This document shows positions 26,785 through 36,249 of a stretch of DNA of 64,000 bases, in pieces; within the stretch, counting starts at the first letter, position 1, and the number at the start of each line of letters is the position of its first letter. A model generated the notes under the pieces. The model did not search any database. It saw only the letters and a list, made by a program, of their open reading frames with translations, and was not told the origin of the DNA. A program made the position numbers and the translations under genes. The stretch is from Bacteroidota bacterium (GTDB lineage Bacteria; Bacteroidota; Bacteroidia; Bacteroidales; Paludibacteraceae), in the NCBI GenBank assembly GCA_023391625.1, contig JAEWAN010000027.1, positions 62,001-126,000 on the forward strand, given 5' to 3'.

Positions 26785-28119
26785 TTATTTTATAAATATC
26801 AGTTCACAACGTCTGCTTACATGATGATAGTTTCTGTCAGGTACCCGCATTTTACCTTCTCCGCTTGCACTAATCCGGTCTGCCGAAATACCCCACTTAT
26901 TTACCAACTCATCTTTTGTAGCTTCCGCACGACGCAGACTCAACACTTCATTATATTTTTCTGTTCCGTCAATATCTGTATAACCGTATATCTCCAGTCC
27001 TAAAGACTCATCTGCTATCATTTTCTCCGCTACCTGACTAATCACCAGATATGCTTCCGGAGTGAAATTATATTTGTCAAAATCAAAGTAAATAGCGTAC
27101 GACGGCTCCGGACAAGGACATATCAATGCTTCTTCCGCAACAATCAGCGGCACCTGCATCACTACTGTATCTACACGAGCCGGAGTTTCCGGTTGACGGT
27201 CTCTTTCGTGAAACGCCTTCCATCCCACCTTACGCATATGCGTTTTACCTTCTCCCGCTATATCCCAACGGACAGTCAGCAAGAAGTTAGATAAATGGTC
27301 ATTAGAAGAACCCTGATACGCATAGTTTTTACGTCCGTACTTATCGTCACGGTGGTCTTTCAACTTCACACCACCTTCCAGATAGTCATGAGTATAAAGG
27401 AAATGAGTATACTTTAACCCGATAGCCACCTGTTTGGTTATGTTATAGGAAAGTTCAAAACCTACCGGAACAACAACCCCCCATCTTTTTGTCTGCCCAT
27501 AACCTATTTCCCAATCCGGATGATTCCATATTTCTTCCGTTATCAGTTCTCCGGATGGAGCATAATAAGGATTGTCTGGATCATAAACATAAAGTATTTC
27601 CGAATTAGTATGAACAGCTCCCACTCCTACAGTAATCCAAAAATCCCACTTACGATTCCGATTATACAATGCATAGTTAAGGAAGTTTATCCCTAAGAAA
27701 GGATAAACATGATGAAGGCTTGATGTAAAAGCAGCTCCGACATCTTCCAATGAAGTCCTGCTGTACATATAGCCTAAACCCATGCTAAAACCCGGATTCA
27801 ATGTATATTCCACATTTGCCCCGAGTGACCAGTGGTCTCCCAAATTTTTGAACATATGCCCGTAATCAGGAGTCATATCTACCAACGGATGGTTCAACCC
27901 AAGATCCAAAGACACAGACCAATGAGTATAATCTTTACGAGTAAAAGGCTGCGTAACCAATTGCCCGGTTTCTTCTGTTTCCACCGGCTGTACACTCACA
28001 GGGTCTGCCGTTGTTATTTCATCGTATTCATACACTTCCACCACCTCATCCTGGGCAAAAGCCGGAACAACTAAAACTACTGATAACAAGACCAAAAACA
28101 AACAGTATCTTTTCTTCAT
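26785..28119 (-). CDS. OmpA-family outer-membrane protein
   Basis: A 444-residue envelope protein. The frame stays open 117 bases upstream, but the MKKRYCLFLVL signal peptide starting at 28119 and ending at AFA fixes the start. The mature N-half is a beta-barrel with many aromatic strands (residues about 70-290). The C-terminal OmpA peptidoglycan-binding domain is clear: YFDFDKYNFTPEAYLV, then GYTDIDGTEKYNEVLSLRRA with the conserved Asp and Arg. It should tether the outer membrane to the cell wall. A good promoter lies about 185 bases upstream, giving an unusually long leader. Confidence 0.9.
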   Translation of the reverse strand: MKKRYCLFLVLLSVVLVVPAFAQDEVVEVYEYDEITTADPVSVQPVETEETGQLVTQPFTRKDYTHWSVSLDLGLNHPLVDMTPDYGHMFKNLGDHWSLGANVEYTLNPGFSMGLGYMYSRTSLEDVGAAFTSSLHHVYPFLGINFLNYALYNRNRKWDFWITVGVGAVHTNSEILYVYDPDNPYYAPSGELITEEIWNHPDWEIGYGQTKRWGVVVPVGFELSYNITKQVAIGLKYTHFLYTHDYLEGGVKLKDHRDDKYGRKNYAYQGSSNDHLSNFLLTVRWDIAGEGKTHMRKVGWKAFHERDRQPETPARVDTVVMQVPLIVAEEALICPCPEPSYAIYFDFDKYNFTPEAYLVISQVAEKMIADESLGLEIYGYTDIDGTEKYNEVLSLRRAEATKDELVNKWGISADRISASGEGKMRVPDRNYHHVSRRCELIFIK

Positions 28120-28297
28120 AATATAAGTTATATATTTACGTAAAAAACCCCAAGCACCTGACAAACAGCTGTTGCGGATTAAAACTTGTAATCTGAAAAA
28201 AAGGGATTTGTTCACTAAGAACCTCTCACACCACAAGAGGTATATTCACAAAATGGGAATATAAAATTCTTGAATAAATCACATACACCTTTTTCAC
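28120..28297 (-). other. Long 5' leader of the OmpA-family gene
   Basis: From the predicted start site (about 28297) to the ATG there are about 178 non-coding bases. They include a 6-bp stem ACCTCT/AGAGGT (28220-28241 region) and a GATTA/TAATC pair near 28178-28194. Such a leader could bind a small RNA or protein; this is inference from length and structure only. Confidence 0.4.
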
Positions 28298-28303
28298 ACA
28301 ACG

Positions 28304-28333
28304 CAAAGATATAACTTTTTTTGTATTCTCCAA
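28304..28333 (-). promoter_or_regulatory. Promoter of the OmpA-family gene
   Basis: On the minus strand TTG (28331-28333), a 19-base spacer and TATCTTTG (28304-28311). Confidence 0.65.
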
Positions 28334-28365
28334 TACAATACTTAATAAAATAAAAAATATTACTG

Positions 28366-29427
28366 TCATTTTCCGACTGCCTGAACAACCTTCATCGCCA
28401 GTTCCCGGAAAGCAATTGATACAACGCTATCCTCATCACCGGCTATCGGTTTTCCGGCATCACCAGATTCCTGAATACTCTGAACAAGAGGTATCTGTGC
28501 AAGCAACGGGATATTCATTTCCTCTGCCAGCTTCTTGCCTCCGTCTTTTCCGAAAATATAATACTTATTCTGAGGTAATTCTGCCGGAGTAAACCAGGCC
28601 ATATTCTCTACAAGACCAAGTATCGGCACATTTATTTTATCATTGGTAAACATATTGATACCCTTACGGGCATCTGCCAAAGCAACCTGCTGAGGAGTTG
28701 ATACGATAATAGCACCGGTTATCGTCATAGCCTGTACCAAAGTTAAATGAATATCACTTGTTCCGGGAGGTAAATCCAAGACAAAATAATCCAAATTTCC
28801 CCAATAAGCATCGTTAATAAGTTGCTTCAAGGCATTGCTAGCCATTCCTCCCCGCCATACCAAAGCATTTTCTGGATCAACAAAGAATCCGATGGACAAC
28901 ATGCTGACACCGTATTTTTCAACCGGCATTATATACTGTTTTCCATTTATTTCTTCCATAACGGGACGTGCCTCCTCTTCACCAAACATTTTAGGAATAG
29001 AAGGTCCATGAATATCGGCATCCAGTATTCCTACCTTATAACCCAGTTTGGCCAGACTGATAGCCAGATTAACCGCTACGGTAGATTTTCCTACTCCTCC
29101 TTTGCCGGAAAACACTGCTATTATATTTTTTACACCAAGCAGGCTTTCTTCCTGGTCTGTTTTGGGAGTTTCCTTCCAGGTTATCCGGATATTATCTTTA
29201 ATATCCACATCTTCACTGATATATGTAAGGATAGCCTGTTCTGCCGCTTTTACCACTGATTTTGCAAAAGGGTCGTTAGCCTTTTCAAACACCAAAGAGA
29301 AAGAAACTTTATTACCATCAATACGCATATCATCAACAACCATCCCGGAAGACACGATGTCTTTCCCTGTACCCGGATAGCGCACATGCTCCAACGCCTG
29401 AAGCACTAATTTAGGATATAATGTCAT
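28366..29427 (-). CDS. mrp: Mrp/ApbC-type iron-sulfur carrier P-loop ATPase
   Basis: A 353-residue Mrp/NBP35-family protein: an N-terminal MIP18/DUF59 domain (about 1-90) and a ParA-like ATPase with deviant Walker A FSGKGGVGKSTVAVN near 107-121 and DLPPGTSDIHLTLVQ. The family carries or transfers Fe-S clusters. The C-terminal CxxC that binds the cluster in ApbC and NBP35 is not present at its usual place; the segment reads ENMAWFTPAELPQNK. The gene follows the TraB-like gene by 49 bases on the same strand and probably ends that transcript. Confidence 0.92.
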   Translation of the reverse strand: MTLYPKLVLQALEHVRYPGTGKDIVSSGMVVDDMRIDGNKVSFSLVFEKANDPFAKSVVKAAEQAILTYISEDVDIKDNIRITWKETPKTDQEESLLGVKNIIAVFSGKGGVGKSTVAVNLAISLAKLGYKVGILDADIHGPSIPKMFGEEEARPVMEEINGKQYIMPVEKYGVSMLSIGFFVDPENALVWRGGMASNALKQLINDAYWGNLDYFVLDLPPGTSDIHLTLVQAMTITGAIIVSTPQQVALADARKGINMFTNDKINVPILGLVENMAWFTPAELPQNKYYIFGKDGGKKLAEEMNIPLLAQIPLVQSIQESGDAGKPIAGDEDSVVSIAFRELAMKVVQAVGK

Positions 29428-29476
29428 TTTTGTAAAAAATTATAATTAAAATTTTCTGTTAACTATACGATAATCA

Positions 29477-30352
29477 TCACTTAATCACTTTTTCATCTTT
29501 TACCGCTTTTACTTTATAACCGGCTGCTTTCAGTAAAGCAATCAAACCGTCATCTCCTCCCAAATGCAAAGCCCCTACAGCGATAAAGCAAGGAGACTTA
29601 TCAATATATGCAGGGAGTTGTTCCATCCAGTCTGAATTCCGTTTATCCACCAAAAGATAATACTCCCCTGGAGTCATTTCCTCTAAAGACAGCTTCATCA
29701 GAGCCTCAATATTTCCTTTACGATAAAGCGAATCCAGCGTCAAAGTCTGCTTCAGTACCTCCTCCTTAGTCTGCACAGACTCTACCAAATCTTTTGCCTG
29801 TTCTTCCAAAGATTTATTTCCCAGCAATATAGCGATTTGCTGATCCACATTTTCCAGTCCTATAACTTGTTTTTCCTGAAATGAAGCCACTGACTGAAAA
29901 TAAGAGTCAGACTGTACATCTCCGGTCAACCCCACAGATTTCCGGTATAACTCAGTCACATACATCGTACTTATTATTTCCGGATTCAACATGCCCATTT
30001 CTTTCAGTCCCAGATTTAATACAGCCTTCAATTCCTGATCTACCAGATTATAATCCTCTTCGTCCAGAAGATCCATTAATGTGATATTGTCAGGCAAAAT
30101 TGAGGCTTTCTGCAATTTGCGCATATCATTTTCCTGATTCAAATGCATTTCGCTGATAACAATATCACAGCGATTGAATGCTTTAAAAAGTCCCGGAACA
30201 CTGTCCAAAAACTGAATAGGAATTAAATGATGAGTTCCAAAAAGATACGAAGGCTTCACCTGATTCTTCCCGGTAACCTGCCAAAGCAACTGGCCCTGCA
30301 AAGAAGAATAAGCAACCAGAAAAACAAAAACCAGAACAATCGTTTTTTTCAT
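29477..30352 (-). CDS. Secreted TraB/GumN family protein
   Basis: A 291-residue protein; the start at 30352 (MKKTIVLVFVFL) is preferred because it opens a signal peptide ending at LQG, although a start 9 bases upstream is in frame. The TraB/GumN (Tiki-like) motifs are present: GTHHLIP near residue 39, VISEMHLN near 67, and the C-terminal VGALHLGGDDGLIALL. These His and Glu residues form the metal site in the Tiki protease relatives, so a periplasmic metalloprotease role is plausible but unproven. It follows the TPR gene by 18 bases. Confidence 0.85.
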   Translation of the reverse strand: MKKTIVLVFVFLVAYSSLQGQLLWQVTGKNQVKPSYLFGTHHLIPIQFLDSVPGLFKAFNRCDIVISEMHLNQENDMRKLQKASILPDNITLMDLLDEEDYNLVDQELKAVLNLGLKEMGMLNPEIISTMYVTELYRKSVGLTGDVQSDSYFQSVASFQEKQVIGLENVDQQIAILLGNKSLEEQAKDLVESVQTKEEVLKQTLTLDSLYRKGNIEALMKLSLEEMTPGEYYLLVDKRNSDWMEQLPAYIDKSPCFIAVGALHLGGDDGLIALLKAAGYKVKAVKDEKVIK

Positions 30353-30370
30353 ATGAATCAACTTAAATAG

Positions 30371-32392
30371 TTACTGATTAAAACGCTTAATCAGGTTATA
30401 TGCTTTATAAATACCCAACTCCCCGGCCTTACTCAAATCGGCAAGCCCTTTATCATCTTCTCCGATAAACAAATATATCAATCCCCGGTTATAATAAGCC
30501 TCAGCAAAACTACCATCTACCCCAATAGCTTTGGAATAACTGGAAATCGCTCCCCGGAAATCCTTTAAGGAAGCCAACACGTTCCCTTTATTAAAATAAG
30601 TAAATGAGAAATCCGGTACCAGACTTATAACTTTATCATAATCACGCATCACCATCTCCGCCTCCAAGGCATATTGTTTTTCCTTTAGCTGCTCGTCCTT
30701 TTCGCCGGTAAAAAGTTCGTCATCAGACATCACGTTAGCATATTCTATTTGCTTGTAACGGACATTAGCACGTTCAAAATATGCCAAGGCAAAGTCCGGA
30801 CGCAATGCGATAGCCTCATTCAGGTCTTGGATTGCACTGCTGAAATCCTGTACGGTAGCAAATTCTATGGCACGGGAAAAGAACACATCCGCATCTTTAC
30901 TGTTTTCATCCAACAAAGCAGACAATTCATTAATCCGGGTAAAATGGGGAGCGATCATTTTTTCCGCCAAAGCCACCTCTTGATTTGTTATCTTAATCGG
31001 TGAATTGCCTTTGTTTTTATTATTATGCAGTTTTATTAAAGTATGATAATAATTTGTCTGCCTGAATTCTTCCGACTTTGCATAATAACTCAAAACAAAA
31101 TTGGTTTCATTTTCAATTTCCGTATATTTATCCTGCACCGTACCGCGAATATCACTCACATACTTGGATTCCTTTTCAGCCTTTTCCATATTCTGGGCTG
31201 CAAAACGATTGAACATATCCGTACGGCTTTTGGATGCTCCCTGCTGCGGCTGATCATCTATTTTATTATCCGCTACCAGTGTTTCATCTTTCTTCCGGTT
31301 TTTCATTTTCTCCTCCAGGTCCACTCCCTTCTGGTAGTAACGGGCTGCCTCATTATCATTGCCCATTTGCTTTTCAGCCTGCGCAATAGCCAAATAAGCC
31401 GGCAAAAAATCTTTATGCTTTTCAAGAATCAATTTATAATCGTCCACAGCCCCCTCATAATTACCAAGAGTCATCTCCAGCATAGCTTTTTGTAAACGGG
31501 CCTCCATGGAAGCCGGGTCCAACTCAAGCACTTTCTCTATATCATCCAAAGCATTATTGGTGTCCCCCAGATTAGCACGTAGTAATCCTCGATTGTAATA
31601 AGCCAGCGGATTGTTTTTTTCCATCTTTATAGCTACATCATAATCATTCAAAGCCTGCATAAAATTATTTTTCCGGACATTGATAATCCCCCGGTTGATA
31701 TAGTCGCCATAGTGGGTTGTTTTAAGCTCTATGGCTTTATTATAATCATTTAAAGCTTCATCCAACCTATCCAGTTGAAGAAACAACAACCCCCTCGCAC
31801 TCCAGGCAAGACTGTTTCCCGGATCTTCTTTCACAAATTCATTCAATGCGTTCACTGCACCAACCGTATCATTAAGAGCCAACTGTAAACGTCCTTTTTC
31901 ATAATACAATTCCGTCATTTTAGGATTTTGCTCCATGTAAACGCCCAGATCATCCAACGCCCCTTTGTAATCTTTCTGTTGCGCCTTTGCATCCATTCTG
32001 TTCAGTAGCAGAAACCAGCTGTTCGGGCTAAATTCAAAAGCCTTTGTGAAATCATCAACCGCCTCCTGGAAAAAGTTCAGTTTCGCACGGGCAAAACCAC
32101 GGGTATAGTAAGCCTGCGGTATAAATGGATTACGTGAAATGGCTTCCGTACAATCCTTATCGGCACCCTGATAATCACCCAGTTGTATCTTAGCCATAGC
32201 CCTGTACATATAAGGCTCGGCCAGATAGGGTTTAACCGCAATCACCTGGTTAAAATACTGGATAGACAAAACGTAATCTTCAAAATAAAGAGCATTTCGC
32301 CCAATGGTCAAAATCCTGTCGGTATTCCACTGAGCGAAACAAAATCCCTGAAACAGGGATATAAAACTAATTATAATGAATATTTTTTTCAA
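30371..32392 (-). CDS. Periplasmic or lipid-free TPR-repeat protein
   Basis: A 673-residue protein with a signal peptide ending at CFAQ, then about ten tetratricopeptide repeats (residues about 25-350). A charged linker (350-480) follows, with more repeats to the end (490-660). Repeat hallmarks such as PYMYRAMAKIQLGDYQGA and AYYNRGLLRANLGDTNNA recur every 34 residues. It is a scaffold for protein contacts in the cell envelope. It lies 25 bases after the PBP1A gene in the same strand, which suggests a link to cell-wall assembly. Confidence 0.88.
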   Translation of the reverse strand: MKKIFIIISFISLFQGFCFAQWNTDRILTIGRNALYFEDYVLSIQYFNQVIAVKPYLAEPYMYRAMAKIQLGDYQGADKDCTEAISRNPFIPQAYYTRGFARAKLNFFQEAVDDFTKAFEFSPNSWFLLLNRMDAKAQQKDYKGALDDLGVYMEQNPKMTELYYEKGRLQLALNDTVGAVNALNEFVKEDPGNSLAWSARGLLFLQLDRLDEALNDYNKAIELKTTHYGDYINRGIINVRKNNFMQALNDYDVAIKMEKNNPLAYYNRGLLRANLGDTNNALDDIEKVLELDPASMEARLQKAMLEMTLGNYEGAVDDYKLILEKHKDFLPAYLAIAQAEKQMGNDNEAARYYQKGVDLEEKMKNRKKDETLVADNKIDDQPQQGASKSRTDMFNRFAAQNMEKAEKESKYVSDIRGTVQDKYTEIENETNFVLSYYAKSEEFRQTNYYHTLIKLHNNKNKGNSPIKITNQEVALAEKMIAPHFTRINELSALLDENSKDADVFFSRAIEFATVQDFSSAIQDLNEAIALRPDFALAYFERANVRYKQIEYANVMSDDELFTGEKDEQLKEKQYALEAEMVMRDYDKVISLVPDFSFTYFNKGNVLASLKDFRGAISSYSKAIGVDGSFAEAYYNRGLIYLFIGEDDKGLADLSKAGELGIYKAYNLIKRFNQ

Positions 32393-32417
32393 AAACTGAT
32401 ATTTCGTTTAGCACCCA

Positions 32418-34718
32418 TTACAAACCATCCGATTTGCAACCGGCATTAGGATTAAAATCAGAAGGATAGTCAAAAGTTTCCGTCGGAGAATATTCTATTT
32501 TCTCATCGTCCAGAACCTTTTTCATATAAATAGCCCAAATAGGCAATGCCATGCTTGCTCCCTGCCCTTCACTCATCCGGTCAAAACGGATAGAACGATC
32601 TTCACCTCCTACCCATACACCTGTAACCAAAGACGGAGTAAATCCAAGGAACCAACCGTCCGAGTTATTTTGCGTGGTTCCGGTTTTTCCTCCCATAGGT
32701 ATTTTCAAGCCATAGCGGAAACGGACACGACGTCCCGTACCATGATCTATAACGTTCTGCAACATAGCAAGCATTTTATAAGAAGTAACTTCACTAAACA
32801 CTTCATGCATACGAGGAGTAAAAGTAGCGATGGTATTTCCGTTCGCATCATCAATACGGGTAACATATAACGGTTCTATACGGATTCCTTTATGAGGATA
32901 AGCCGTATACGCTTCAACCATTTCCTGTACGGAAATATCCGCCGCTCCTAAAGAGAGGGCATACACAGGATCCAGCTCTCCACTAATACCGAATGAACGT
33001 AACAAGTTCACAAAAGACTGCGGAGTAAATAAACTCATCAGATAAGCAGTGATCCAGTTATTGGAGTTAGCCAATCCCCAGCGTAAAGTTACGGTATCGC
33101 CGATACGGTCTTTCGAATCGTTACGAGGCGACCATATCTGCCCGTCTTCCAGAGTAATGGTAGTAGGCTGGTTAATAACCTCGTCACAAGGATTCATCCC
33201 CTCTTCCATGGCCAATGTATATAAATAAGGCTTAATTGTGGACCCTACCTGTCGGCGCCCCTGGGTAGCCATATCAAACTTAAACCGTCCGTAATCAATG
33301 TCGCCCACATAAGCTTTTACATGACCGTTGCGGGCGTCCATAGACAGCATACCGCAATGCAGGAAATATTTATGATAACGAATAGAATCCATCGGCGACA
33401 TTAACGTATCGACAGGGCCGTCATATGAAAAAACCGTCATTTCCGTAGGAGTTTTAAAAGCCTCTTCTATTTCTTCCTCTGTCTTTTTATCGCTCTTCAT
33501 TCTCCAATAACGGTCTGATTGCAGCATAGCTCGCCTCATAATCATATTAACTTCATCCGCAGACAAGTCCCGGGAAAAAGGAGCGGTTCTCTGGTTTTTC
33601 TTTTCTTTGAAAAAAGATTGTTGTAACGAACGCATATGCTCCTGCACCGCATCTTCCGCATATTGCTGCATACGTGAGTCAATCGTTGTATACACTTTTA
33701 AGCCATCCGTATAAATATTATAAGGAGTTCCGTCCGGTTTCCGGTTTTTCTGACAAAATCCATATAAAGGATTATTCTCCCACTCCCATAAATCATCTTT
33801 GTATTTTTGCTCCTGCCAGGAAGCGTAATCAGCCCGTTTCGGTTCTTTTGCCGTCAGTACAGACCGGAGATATTCGCGGAAGTAACGAGCCAGCCCTACA
33901 TTATGGTCTATCCGGTTAAAATCCAGTTCCAAAGGCAACACCTTCAGTGAATCATATTCATGTTCCGTTAAATAACCTGCTTTCACCATCTGCGACAACA
34001 CAACGTTACGACGCCCCTGCGTGCGTTCGTTATGCCGTACCGGGTTATAATACGACGGATTTTTACACATTCCTATCAACGTGGCAGCCTCTTCCACTTT
34101 CAGATCTTCCGGAGCAGAATTGAAATACACCTGTGCTGCCGACTTGATTCCCACCGCATTATACAGGAAATCAAATTGATTCAGATACATGGTTATAATT
34201 TCTTCTTTGCTATAAAGTTTTTCTAGCTTCACCGAGATAACCCATTCTATCGGTTTCTGGAACACGCGCTCCAAAAAATTATCTGCTTGCGGGGAATAAA
34301 GCTGCTTAGCCAACTGCTGTGTAATGGTGCTTCCTCCCCCGGCATTCCTCTGCTGCAATATTCCGGTCATTATAATAGCCCGGCTCAGAGCTTTCAGGTC
34401 AATGCCCGAATGCTGGTAGAAACGAGCGTCTTCCGTTGCAATAAGAGCCTCTACCACATTTTCCGATATTTCCTGATAATTCACCCCTACCCGGTTTTCC
34501 TTATCTGAGAAAAAACGGCTCAGGACTACCATATCCGAAGAATATATTTCTGTCGCATACTTACTTTTCGGATTCTGCAACTCATCAAGCGGAGGTAAAT
34601 ACCCAATCCACCCGATATTAATAAAAACAAAAACCAATACTGCGGCAAGTACTCCCAAAGAAAATACAGACCAGAATATAATCAAAAACTTCTTCCGCAG
34701 ATTCGCTCCTTTCTTCAT
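32418..34718 (-). CDS. mrcA: Bifunctional penicillin-binding protein 1A
   Basis: Polymerises and crosslinks peptidoglycan. The 766-residue protein has one membrane anchor (about 11-34), and the GT51 transglycosylase with catalytic Glu96 in ATEDARFYQHSGID and GGGSTITQQLAKQ. The transpeptidase has its nucleophile in GSTIKPYLY (Ser near 492), SNNW, and KTGTT near 677-681. The family length is usual. It lies between hemW (50-base gap) and a TPR gene (25-base gap) on the same strand. The C-terminus is short and ends NAGCKSDGL. Confidence 0.95.
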   Translation of the reverse strand: MKKGANLRKKFLIIFWSVFSLGVLAAVLVFVFINIGWIGYLPPLDELQNPKSKYATEIYSSDMVVLSRFFSDKENRVGVNYQEISENVVEALIATEDARFYQHSGIDLKALSRAIIMTGILQQRNAGGGSTITQQLAKQLYSPQADNFLERVFQKPIEWVISVKLEKLYSKEEIITMYLNQFDFLYNAVGIKSAAQVYFNSAPEDLKVEEAATLIGMCKNPSYYNPVRHNERTQGRRNVVLSQMVKAGYLTEHEYDSLKVLPLELDFNRIDHNVGLARYFREYLRSVLTAKEPKRADYASWQEQKYKDDLWEWENNPLYGFCQKNRKPDGTPYNIYTDGLKVYTTIDSRMQQYAEDAVQEHMRSLQQSFFKEKKNQRTAPFSRDLSADEVNMIMRRAMLQSDRYWRMKSDKKTEEEIEEAFKTPTEMTVFSYDGPVDTLMSPMDSIRYHKYFLHCGMLSMDARNGHVKAYVGDIDYGRFKFDMATQGRRQVGSTIKPYLYTLAMEEGMNPCDEVINQPTTITLEDGQIWSPRNDSKDRIGDTVTLRWGLANSNNWITAYLMSLFTPQSFVNLLRSFGISGELDPVYALSLGAADISVQEMVEAYTAYPHKGIRIEPLYVTRIDDANGNTIATFTPRMHEVFSEVTSYKMLAMLQNVIDHGTGRRVRFRYGLKIPMGGKTGTTQNNSDGWFLGFTPSLVTGVWVGGEDRSIRFDRMSEGQGASMALPIWAIYMKKVLDDEKIEYSPTETFDYPSDFNPNAGCKSDGL

Positions 34719-34768
34719 ATTACAACTTAAACTTAAATAGCCACAAAAATAGCATTTTTTTTAATATA

Positions 34769-35896
34769 TCATATCCACATCAATTCCGCCAATATCATAT
34801 CAGAAATGAGTATTCCCTCTGGATACAAACGAATTACATCCCCTTCATAATTTACTTTTTCAGTTTCAATAAACGTTTTTATGTTTTGTAAACAATATTG
34901 TTTCAGCTGGGAACCGAACCGGGCTTCCAACTCCGTAAGGTTCAACCCCTCGGATGTACGTAAAGAAAGCAGGATAAAATCATTGTACCGCTCATAAACA
35001 GACAGGCATTCCCGTTCAGAAACTTTATTTCCTTCCTGAATGCCTTTTATATAATCCGGCAGAGAAGGAACATTCCATTGCCTGGAATCTCCATCATAAG
35101 AATGTGCCGAAGGCCCTACACCCAAATAAGGAATTTGCTTCCAATAAGAAGAATTATGTCTGGAACGGAAACCGGATAAAGCAAAATTAGATATTTCATA
35201 AGCTTCATAACCAGACTTCTGCAAAGTTTCCCGCAGAATAAAATACATTTTATTCATCGTATCTTCATCTACTGGTTGCAGACTATTGTTTTTCAATTGT
35301 TTCCACAAAACCGTTCCCTCTTCATAAGTCAAACCATAAGCTGAAATATGCTGTACCCCACAATCCAAAGCTTTTTGCAATTGTTCCTGCCAGCCCTCTA
35401 TCGTTTGGAACGGCAAACCATAAATCAAATCAATACTTATATTTTTAAAACCGGCATCCTTCGCATGCTGTACCGACTGCCGGGCTTCTTCCCCGCTATG
35501 GCGACGATTCAGCCTTTTTAAATCATTATCATCAAAAGACTGGATTCCGATGCTGATCCGGTTAAAAGGCAAATCGGCCAACGAAGACAAATATTCCGGA
35601 GTTAAATCATCCGGATTCGCCTCAAAAGTTATCTCCGCATTTTCCGAAACCATATAATCGGCCTGAATTGCAGCGAATATCTTCTCAAAATGCTCCGGGG
35701 ACAATAAGCTGGGGGTTCCCCCTCCGAAATAAATAGTATCAATCTTCGGATCAGGCAAATAATCCTTACGTTGCCTGATCTCTCCCAACAGAGCCTCCAC
35801 AAAAGACTCACGCAAATTAAGATTGGTATTACTGTAAAAATCACAATAATGACAACGCTTGGAACAAAATGGAATATGGATATAAAAACCAGACAT
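34769..35896 (-). CDS. hemW: Radical SAM protein HemW (heme chaperone)
   Basis: A 375-residue HemW, often annotated as oxygen-independent coproporphyrinogen oxidase-like. The start at 35896 (MSGFYIHIPFC) matches the family; the frame runs open 39 bases further upstream. The Fe-S cluster cysteines are Cys11, Cys15 and Cys18 in FCSKRCHYCDF. The residue that is a fourth Cys in true HemN is Phe here, which marks HemW, a heme chaperone rather than a decarboxylase. GGGTPSLL and RISIGIQSFDDNDLKRLNR follow. A promoter-like element lies 37 bases upstream. It heads the run hemW-PBP1A-TPR-TraB-mrp. Confidence 0.93.
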   Translation of the reverse strand: MSGFYIHIPFCSKRCHYCDFYSNTNLNLRESFVEALLGEIRQRKDYLPDPKIDTIYFGGGTPSLLSPEHFEKIFAAIQADYMVSENAEITFEANPDDLTPEYLSSLADLPFNRISIGIQSFDDNDLKRLNRRHSGEEARQSVQHAKDAGFKNISIDLIYGLPFQTIEGWQEQLQKALDCGVQHISAYGLTYEEGTVLWKQLKNNSLQPVDEDTMNKMYFILRETLQKSGYEAYEISNFALSGFRSRHNSSYWKQIPYLGVGPSAHSYDGDSRQWNVPSLPDYIKGIQEGNKVSERECLSVYERYNDFILLSLRTSEGLNLTELEARFGSQLKQYCLQNIKTFIETEKVNYEGDVIRLYPEGILISDMILAELMWI

Positions 35897-35932
35897 ATAC
35901 CAGCCGGAAATAAATATAGTTTGAAAACAATA

Positions 35933-35940
35933 CAAAGTTA
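35933..35940 (-). promoter_or_regulatory. Candidate -7 element of hemW
   Basis: Minus-strand TAACTTTG with a 30-base leader; a TTG lies 23 bases upstream (35964-35966), slightly far. Confidence 0.5.
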
Positions 35941-36010
35941 CTATAAATTATCAGGAAGAAGCCCAATACCCCCAAATAGAATCATTTTTATCAAAAATAT
36001 TGAGAAATAA

Positions 36011-36041
36011 TTTGCTAATTCAGAAAAACAAGCTATCTTTG
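36011..36041 (+). promoter_or_regulatory. Promoter of tRNA-Pro
   Basis: TTTG at 36011-36014, a 19-base spacer and TATCTTTG at 36034-36041, 22 bases before the mature tRNA. It is one of the clearest promoters in the window. Confidence 0.8.
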
Positions 36042-36062
36042 CACCGCTTTTGAGAAAAACAT

Positions 36063-36137
36063 CGGGGTGTAGCGCAGTCCGGTTAGCGCACCTGCTTTGG
36101 GAGCAGGGGGTCGTGGGTTCGAATCCCGCTACCCCGA
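36063..36137 (+). tRNA. tRNA-Pro (anticodon UGG)
   Basis: A 75-base cloverleaf: acceptor CGGGGTG pairs with TACCCCG (one G-T), D arm with GTTAGCGC, anticodon stem CCTGC/GCAGG with loop TTTGGGA, giving anticodon TGG at 36098-36100. The T arm contains GGGTTCGAATCCC. The CCA end is not encoded. Confidence 0.97.
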
Positions 36138-36145
36138 CAGTTTGG

Positions 36146-36180
36146 AACTTGCAGACAGATATTCTGTTTGCAAGTTTTTT
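36146..36180 (+). terminator. Terminator of tRNA-Pro
   Basis: Arms 36146-36158 and 36164-36176 form a 13-bp stem with one G-T pair and a 5-base loop, followed by a T-run. Confidence 0.88.
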
Positions 36181-36249
36181 CTATATATACATTCCCTATA
36201 CCTGAACAATAAGAACCTGTAACCTGTTTGTTTAACATAACAAAGATTT

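Noticed and set aside
28120..28236. N-terminal extension of the OmpA-family protein by 39 residues
   Set aside because: A clean signal peptide starts at 28119; the upstream part has no secretory features and lies in the leader downstream of the promoter.
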